From NCBI RefSeq assembly GCF_030052815.1, contig NC_079501.1:79504979-79568978 (forward strand): a stretch of 64,000 nt of DNA, read 5' to 3'. Made by a program: the position numbers and the translations under genes. Source of the stretch: Hevea brasiliensis. Its lineage: Eukaryota > Streptophyta > Magnoliopsida > Malpighiales > Euphorbiaceae. The notes under the pieces are model-generated. The model was not told where the DNA came from. It was given only the letters and a program-made list of their open reading frames with translations, and ran no database searches. This document shows, in pieces, positions 58,088 through 64,000 of the stretch (its first letter is position 1; every line of letters begins with the position of its first letter).

Positions 58088-59512
58088 GTTTTCAGACCTA
58101 TAAGAAAATGGTTAGTGTAAAGAAAAAAAAAAACCTCACTCTCTCCCTTATGTGTTTACACTCAACAGGGGACACTCCACTCGTGTTTAACTCAACAAGG
58201 CTTTTCCCCTCTTATGAACTCACCACTCTATGCCTTTTACCTCTCTTGGTTATGTCCACAAGTTGTTATCAAACTCAAGTAACTCAAACCAAGAAAACAA
58301 CTCACAAAAATTTAACACATAATAAAATTCTTGCATGTGATGGATCAAAACGAGTAATCAAGAAAGCAATAATGTGACTCAAGAAGTCAAGAAAAGAAAA
58401 GCTCAAGTAAGGAAATGTAATGCAATAAGGAATCAAGAAAGAAGACACCAAAATAAAAGAGTAGAAAGCTGAAAAATATACAACCTAAAGAAGTGATATC
58501 AAGCTCAAATATCCATGTTTACCACCAACTTATCACAACTACCAGCAGTTCATACAATACACCAAGAATTACATTAATTTAGGATCACTAAGCAAATGAG
58601 TGTATTTTGATCTGAAATTGAGTAGACAAATGCATCCCACTACTAACTAATTACTATTAGAATTTCAAGCTTTTCTTGGTAGGTTTATTATGTAAACTAA
58701 ATTTGATCGGGTCTACCATAAAATTTTGGTTTCCCACACAAACGGTTAAATTTTGAGCTGAGATTTTATTTGGGAACAACTTAAATGTGGTGTAAATAAC
58801 TTGTAAATTTTTAGGAATTTCTGGGTTGATTTGCTATGTGAACTTAATTTGATTGGGTCTACCAAAAAATTTTAGTTCCCCACACAAATGGCTGAATTTT
58901 AAGCTGAAATTTAATTTGAAAACTACTGAAAATGGGAATAAACTCCTTGTAAGTTTTCAGGAATTTCTGGATTGATTTGCTATGTGAGCTTAATTTGATC
59001 GAGTCTACCGTAAAATTTTGGTTCAGTAGGCAAACAATATCAAACAACCCCCGAAATTGACAGCCAACGTCTTAAACACACCCAAATAATGCTGGTAGAG
59101 TTTCAGGCCAAATGGGTAAGTCTAACTCAATGACCCAAAGAACCTCTCATGCTTGATATCAAAATGAAGGAAGGAAAATAGGTAGCTAGAATGATGGCTT
59201 TAGCTTGATTAACCCAAAACCCTAAGACAAACTCAGCAAAACAAATTTTTAAACAAACAGATCATACTAAACCCCAGGAGCTAATTTTAGTTAAGCATAC
59301 AATGAACAAAATGTGAATAACAGAAACACAATAAGAAGCAAAATAAGGTCTGGCAAGAAAGACCCAGACACAACATGAACCTTAAATAGAATAAAGTAGA
59401 ATTGATTGGGTTTATGCAACTAGAGCCAAACAACAATTAGGGAAAAAGAAACAAACACAAAGTAGTGAAGAATAAGAAGCAAACACAAAAAATACCTTAT
59501 TTGGATGTCCTT
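58088..59512 (-). other. untranslated leader of element C
   Basis: Similar in length and content to the B leader. It contains the 146-bp periodic repeat at 58660-59040. Confidence 0.7.
58660..59040 (-). repeat. 146-bp periodic leader repeat of element C
   Basis: AAAATTTTGG-type anchors at 58720, 58867 and 59012 (spacings 147 and 145). Confidence 0.75.
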
Positions 59513-59525
59513 GGCTCTGATACCA
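59513..59525 (-). promoter_or_regulatory. PBS of element C (tRNA-iMet type)
   Basis: Minus strand TGGTATCAGAGCC, perfect match, four bases from the LTR. Confidence 0.88.
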
Positions 59526-59529
59526 AAAC

Positions 59530-60604
59530 TGACATGAACCTTCAAATAACTGGTAACTTGAAAACCCACATTCAAGAATTAAAGGAATAATATAGAAAGC
59601 ACCAAATCAAGATGTATGAATTTGATTCTTTGAACCAGCACAAAAGTGATGTGTAATTCAAAGAATAGTATCAGATAGAATTGAAATTCTTGAGCTGTTT
59701 GGACGTGAACCTCAAGTAATGAGCAACTTGAAACCCACATTCAATAAACAATGAACTCAAAATGGAAAACACCAAATTCAAGCTATATGAATTGGATTCT
59801 TTGAACCAGCACAATCAGATTGATGTGTAATTCAAAGAAAATATCAGAAATGGGATTTTTGACCTAATTCATATAGAGAATGAATAAACCGAGAATATTA
59901 TGCACATTAAACCTTGCAAGAAAGAAATCTAAGCAAGTTAATGAGCTTCACAAGAACAAAGCCAACAACCAATTTACTCATTAATGGAGCAGAAACAATC
60001 TTTCATTAATATTTAAAGTATGTGCCCCACCTCTCTCATTACACTTGTATTTATAGCCTCTTAGTCCCAAAGCTAAAGACTAAAATATCCCTACTTTAGT
60101 AACAGTTACAAGGAGCTTTAAGTCCAAACAAAAATTAAACTACCAAAAGAATAAAAGGTCCTAAAAAAAAAAAACAAACTTAATACAGTAGCAACAAGGG
60201 CATTTAAGTCCAAAAGAGAGATAGTTATAACAGCAAGGAATATTCCTTCAAAAAGGTGACAGCTGCACATTTGTGCACATATGCATGTAACCCCCCAAAA
60301 AAGGTGCTAGCAGTATATTTCGCTCTTCATGTGTGTGGAACCTGATGAATGTACATGGGTTGGATCTGGTGCATGCATGTCCACAGGTTATTTCATGTAA
60401 CCTAATGCTCCATATGACACCTGGTCACTTCCAAGCTTAATTTTCACCAAATTTAATTCTTTATAATTTTTGTCATGCCATTCCAGCTTATAATCCTTGC
60501 TCCTTAAGACTTCACAAATTAAATTCTGAAGTGATTTAGCTCTAGCTCCAGTAATTGAACCTTGGATGAAATCCTTTGGCATGGATGTAGCTTGATTCTC
60601 ATCA
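59530..60604 (-). repeat. 5' LTR of element C
   Basis: 1075 bp, matches 52416-53486. The 171-bp duplication is at 59535-59705 and 59706-59876. Candidate TATA on minus at 60047-60056. Confidence 0.9.
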
Positions 60605-61038
60605 GTTTTCTTATAGAAAAAGATCATGAGATTCGGGAGAAATGGGAAACTGAGTCCTCGCTTTATAGGACCGTATGAGATTTTAGGAAGAGTGGCTCCA
60701 TTGGCATATAGACTTGCCTTGCCTCCAGAGTTGGATAAGATCCATAATGTGTTTTATGTGTCCATGCCTCAAAGGTGTAAGTCAGATCCTTCACACATAT
60801 TGCTATTGGAATCTATTGAAGTTAGCCCAGATTTTACCTATGATGAAGAACCCGTAGCCACTCTAGAAAGGGAGGTAAAGTAGTTGAGAAACAAGCAAAT
60901 TCCTCTAGTAAATGTGTTATGGAGGAACCACTCCAAGGAAGAAGCCACATGGGAACGCGAGGAGGATATGAGGAAGCAACATCCACAACTATTCAGAGAT
61001 TGATACCAAGTAAATTTCGAGGATAAAATTTTCTTTTT
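60605..61038 (+). pseudogene. integrase C-terminus and chromodomain of element D
   Basis: Resumes the D frame after composite C: MRFGRNGKLSPRFIGPYEIL, PLAYRLALPPELDKIHNVFY, VSMPQRCKSDPSHIL, then the chromodomain region PLVNVLWRNHSKEEATWERE with the final RKQHPQLF. The aromatic W and the EATWE box are typical of Tekay chromodomains, thought to bind histone marks and guide integration. One stop at the D-C junction and one after EREVK. Confidence 0.87.
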
Positions 61039-61051
61039 AGAGGGGAAGAGT
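61039..61051 (+). promoter_or_regulatory. polypurine tract of element D
   Basis: AGAGGGGAAGAGT directly precedes the LTR start TGTAAAG (61052). Confidence 0.78.
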
Positions 61052-64000
61052 TGTAAAGCTCTGAATAGTACTAATTCTGGTCTGTGAATAGTATTATTCA
61101 AAGCCAATTTGGGGACTAAAAAGGAGATGAAAATTAATTGAAACAAGCAGAATAAAAATCGAAGTGATCATCGAGTTATGGACTTAATCGATATTATTAA
61201 AAAAGATGGACTATAATCCGATGAAGGGCAATTTGGCTAGTTCACTCGAAGAGTTGACCTTTAACCCAAATGTCAATTAAAGTAAGTGAAATTGATGCAT
61301 TAGAATGGAATTTAATTAATGGAAAGAAGTATGAAAATTAATAAGGGACATAGGAGGGATTATTAAATTGTTATAATTATAAATAAAATTATAATTATAA
61401 TTAAGTATGATATTTTGTGAATAAGACAAATTTGACTAAGGAAGATAAAAGTCTATTTACATACATCATCTACCATCATCAACCTCTTCATTTTCTTCTT
61501 CCTCTCATTTTGCCCGTCCACCCTCTCTCACCTAAACCTCCATTTTTGCTTCACTTCAAGCTTCCAAACCCTAATAATCTTCCATAATTTTCATATCAAT
61601 CAATAGAAAACATTTAATTAGCCTTGATTTTAAGAAATGAAGCAAGAAATCAAAGAAAATTAGAAGGATTGTGAAGAGGGAAAGCTAGCCAATTGAGGTG
61701 AGTGAAGATTCTTGCTTAATAACTTATGAATTTATAAATTTCAAGTTTTATTTCAAAAGTTTTGATGGAAATTACTTGAAATTTGGTATGATATGAAGAA
61801 GGAAAGATTTGGTCATGATGGTAGGAGTTAGGGGTTTTGTATGTTGATGTAATTTATTTGATTCCTAGGCTTGAATGAAGTAGTAAGCATGATTAGAAAC
61901 TTGAAATTGATTGAAATTGAAAGATGGCAATTAGTGTTTTTATCTAATTAGGGTTTTCATGGTAGGAAGCATATTTAATGAATTTATGGTTATATTATGA
62001 CTATTGGAGGTGCATTTGTTAAGAAACATTAAAGATTTGGAGGGGAAATTAAGTGAATTGATGTGATGCCTTAAATGCTGAATTTGGACAGCTTGAGACC
62101 AGTGAGGTTATTTGCTCATCACTTGAGCTATGTTAACTCTAATTGATATGAAACCAATAAGAAATGAAAACTAAGACAAAATGATAAAACTTTCAGAACA
62201 CTTGACTTGAAAATGGCCAAAAGATACCTCAATTAGGACTAGAATTTGGCAATGCAAACCTAAAATCTAGAAAACTAACTAAATGAACAGTACGTACTTA
62301 ATTGAGCATAACTCACTCTACAAAACTCCAAATTAAGTGAATCTTGAACCTGTGTAATCCTAAGACATAGGAGAATAATTCATATGAAGAGCATAATATT
62401 AAATTATGTTTGTAACCTATCGAAATTAGCTAGAAAAAGTAAGTCCAGAAATTTGACTGGATTCTAGAATAGCCCTGGAAACCTGAGAAATTATCACCTG
62501 AATAGTTTTGGCAAAAGGACCATAACTTAAGTTACACAAATAAAAATTGAGTAATTATAAAGCCAAAATACATATAAGACATAGAACTACAATTTTCACG
62601 ATTTGACCTAGACCTAGATGTATGGGAAAAATGGTTGAAATGTTAGAGTAAGTCAGAACTTCAAAATTAGAATTTCCAACAACTCAGCAATTTTGCCTCT
62701 GAGTAGTAAATAGAGCATAACTTCCTTTGTACATCTCCAATTGAGGTGTCACAAAATGATTTGAAAACTTAAGACAAAGGCCTAAAACTTTATTTTAGAG
62801 ACCTAATACAAATTCTAGCTATAAAGTGCTCAGTTGTTAGATGCAAATTTAGGTGAAAATCTGGAAAACCTGTGAATTGCAGGGTAAGACACCCAGAATA
62901 GTACCTAGTATTTTGACCATAACTAATGATCTAGACCTCAAAATTGAAATATTCAAAATGGTAATTAAGGCTAAGACATAGAGAAACAACTTTTGTGAAG
63001 ATTACTTTGATAAATTATGTTTGGAACTAGGATGAAATTAAGTTTGAAGGTCATATTCTAATGCTGCCCTGTAGTTTGGAATATATAGAATGAGTAGTTA
63101 TCTTGGGAATTCATTAGAAATTTAATTGATTAGCTACTAGTGGAAGTTAGAATGAGTATTAAAACTTTTGAAATTGTGTATTTTCAGTGGAGAAGAGAAC
63201 TTTGAAGTGAAGGGAGAATTAAGGCAAAGTAAGGAGATTAAGATAAGGTTTGTGCACAACTTGAATTTCTCTTATGTTTAAAAATTGCAAATGAAACTAA
63301 TGTGAATTTCCTTTGTATTTGATAATTGTTTACATTGTTTTGAGAAAATTTTGAATGTTGAAAAGAATGTATTATTATGTTGAAAAGGCAGACGTTAGCC
63401 ATTTATTTTATTATAGCAAGGGGTTGGCCGAATTGAATGCGATTTAGAAGTGCTTTATAAAATTGATGTGTTGCTAATCTTATATGTTGAATTGTGATAA
63501 TTTGAAATATTGTGATTTGAATGGAAATTATTTTAAATTGTTTTGAAACCACAATTGGCATGGCAAACTTTGATTGTTCCCTCATTAATAACGGTTAATG
63601 GGGTTGAGATTGATTTATTACCTTCCCTCTCTGGCTTGCCAGTTGAGGTTGAGATTGGATGGGTACACTTATATTTGCTAGCTAGCTTTGCTTCTCTCAA
63701 TAGTAACGGCTATAGGGTTGAGATAGCTTTGTCATGGTGTACAACACGCATTGATCGTGAAATTTTGTGTCATGGCTTAAACTGTGTGATGTTGGCAACA
63801 CAAATGATTAAAATTGTTTTAGTAAATGTGTTGAGCAAATAAAAGAAATTGTGGATGACAATTGTTGATGATTGAGAACATTAGTTCTGTTTTCCTATTT
63901 CATGGAAATTTGAACATCTTCAATAGTTTACTATGGTTTCATAAAATATGTTTTATGATGATTTTATAATTTGATAGTTGTACACCACTGAGTTTATATA
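61052..64000 (+). repeat. 3' LTR of element D (continues past window)
   Basis: 2949 bp visible. Matches the three D 5' LTR pieces in order without X and B: AAATT at 61335-61339 and GTTTC at 63936-63940 are the unoccupied sites. It ends in the window at the first arm of the twin hairpin. Confidence 0.9.

Larger units (their letters stand above)
52416..60604 (-). mobile_element. full-length CRM-like chromovirus, element C
   Basis: 8189 bp on minus with LTRs 52416-53486 and 59530-60604. Same family as B by gag, pol, PBS and LTR sequence, but its LTRs are ~270 bp longer, from a 171-bp duplication at the outer end and a ~100-bp indel. The right flank is GTTTT (60605-60609); the left flank TAAAC does not match, while GTTTT is found left of TRIM2 (52048-52052). 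All frames are broken. Confidence 0.9.
31795..64000 (+). mobile_element. Tekay/Del-like chromovirus D with nested insertions (right end outside window)
   Basis: Framework element of the right half. Its 5' LTR is in pieces (31795-32098, 36162-38755, 46394-47081) around insertions X and B; leader and gag/pol run 47082-51416, 52003-52052 and 60605-61051 around a Cassandra-like TRIM and the TRIM2/C composite; the 3' LTR starts at 61052. Domain order gag, protease, RT, RNase H, integrase, chromodomain, plus the long LTR, fit the Tekay/Del lineage. All frames are heavily decayed. The possible left target copy is TAATT (31790-31794); the right one is outside. Confidence 0.85.

Overview
This is repeat-dense, AT-rich plant nuclear DNA, most likely pericentromeric or other heterochromatin of a dicot. 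I see no intact host gene, no tRNA or rRNA gene that looks functional, and no bacterial or organellar feature. Nearly all of the window is Ty3/gypsy LTR retrotransposon sequence. Plant-type PBS, PPT and LTR signals, plant gag and pol families and a Cassandra-type TRIM with a 5S-derived LTR support the plant assignment. The species cannot be fixed from the sequence alone. Element letters A-I are my own labels.

Left block (1-20267). Element H, an Ogre/Tat-type element on +, supplies an LTR (1 to ~2575), a leader and a decayed gag (3439-3636, resumed at 11524-15225). Its gag is split by element A (3637-11523), a full-length CRM-like chromovirus on + with 826/837-bp LTRs and a near-perfect 5-bp target duplication (CATTA/CATTG). 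A has gag, protease, reverse transcriptase, RNase H and integrase, but carries three stops and two frameshifts. One stop sits at the integrase catalytic glutamate. H breaks off near 15225. After an unassigned stretch come the chromodomain end of a Tekay/Del-like element E and its 3.95-kb 3' LTR (16319-20267).

Middle block (20268-31794), mostly on the minus strand. An Athila-type element F (gag and protease plus a 1.7-kb 5' LTR) sits in the RNase H region of a CRM-like element G (24691-28513). Neither F nor G has its distal half here, so a deletion probably removed sequence on the left side. Then come unassigned AT-rich DNA, a ~670-bp-period tandem repeat (29379-30907) and a fragment of a further long LTR (I, 30908-31794).

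Right block (31795-64000). One large Tekay/Del-like element D (+) frames the rest. Its own LTR is at least ~3.5 kb. The 5' LTR holds two later insertions: a 4.06-kb solo LTR X on the minus strand (TSD AAATT) and a full CRM-like element B on the minus strand (38756-46393, TSD ATTTC). The 3' LTR (61052 to beyond the window) keeps both empty sites. D's pol is interrupted by a 581-bp Cassandra-like TRIM (TSD TGAAG), then by a composite of a second TRIM plus CRM-like element C (52053-60604) bounded as a whole by GTTTT. B and C belong to one family.

How the parts relate: A, B and C encode gag, protease, RT/RNase H and integrase in one polyprotein-like order, and the integrase C-terminus is encoded inside the 3' LTR. 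The TRIMs have only LTR, PBS and PPT and would depend on enzymes supplied by other elements. Every coding region is broken, so the window reads as a layered fossil record. The most unusual signals are the 5S-derived LTR, the TRIM/C composite, a 146-bp leader repeat shared by three CRM-like elements, and a conserved twin hairpin in the Tekay-like LTRs.
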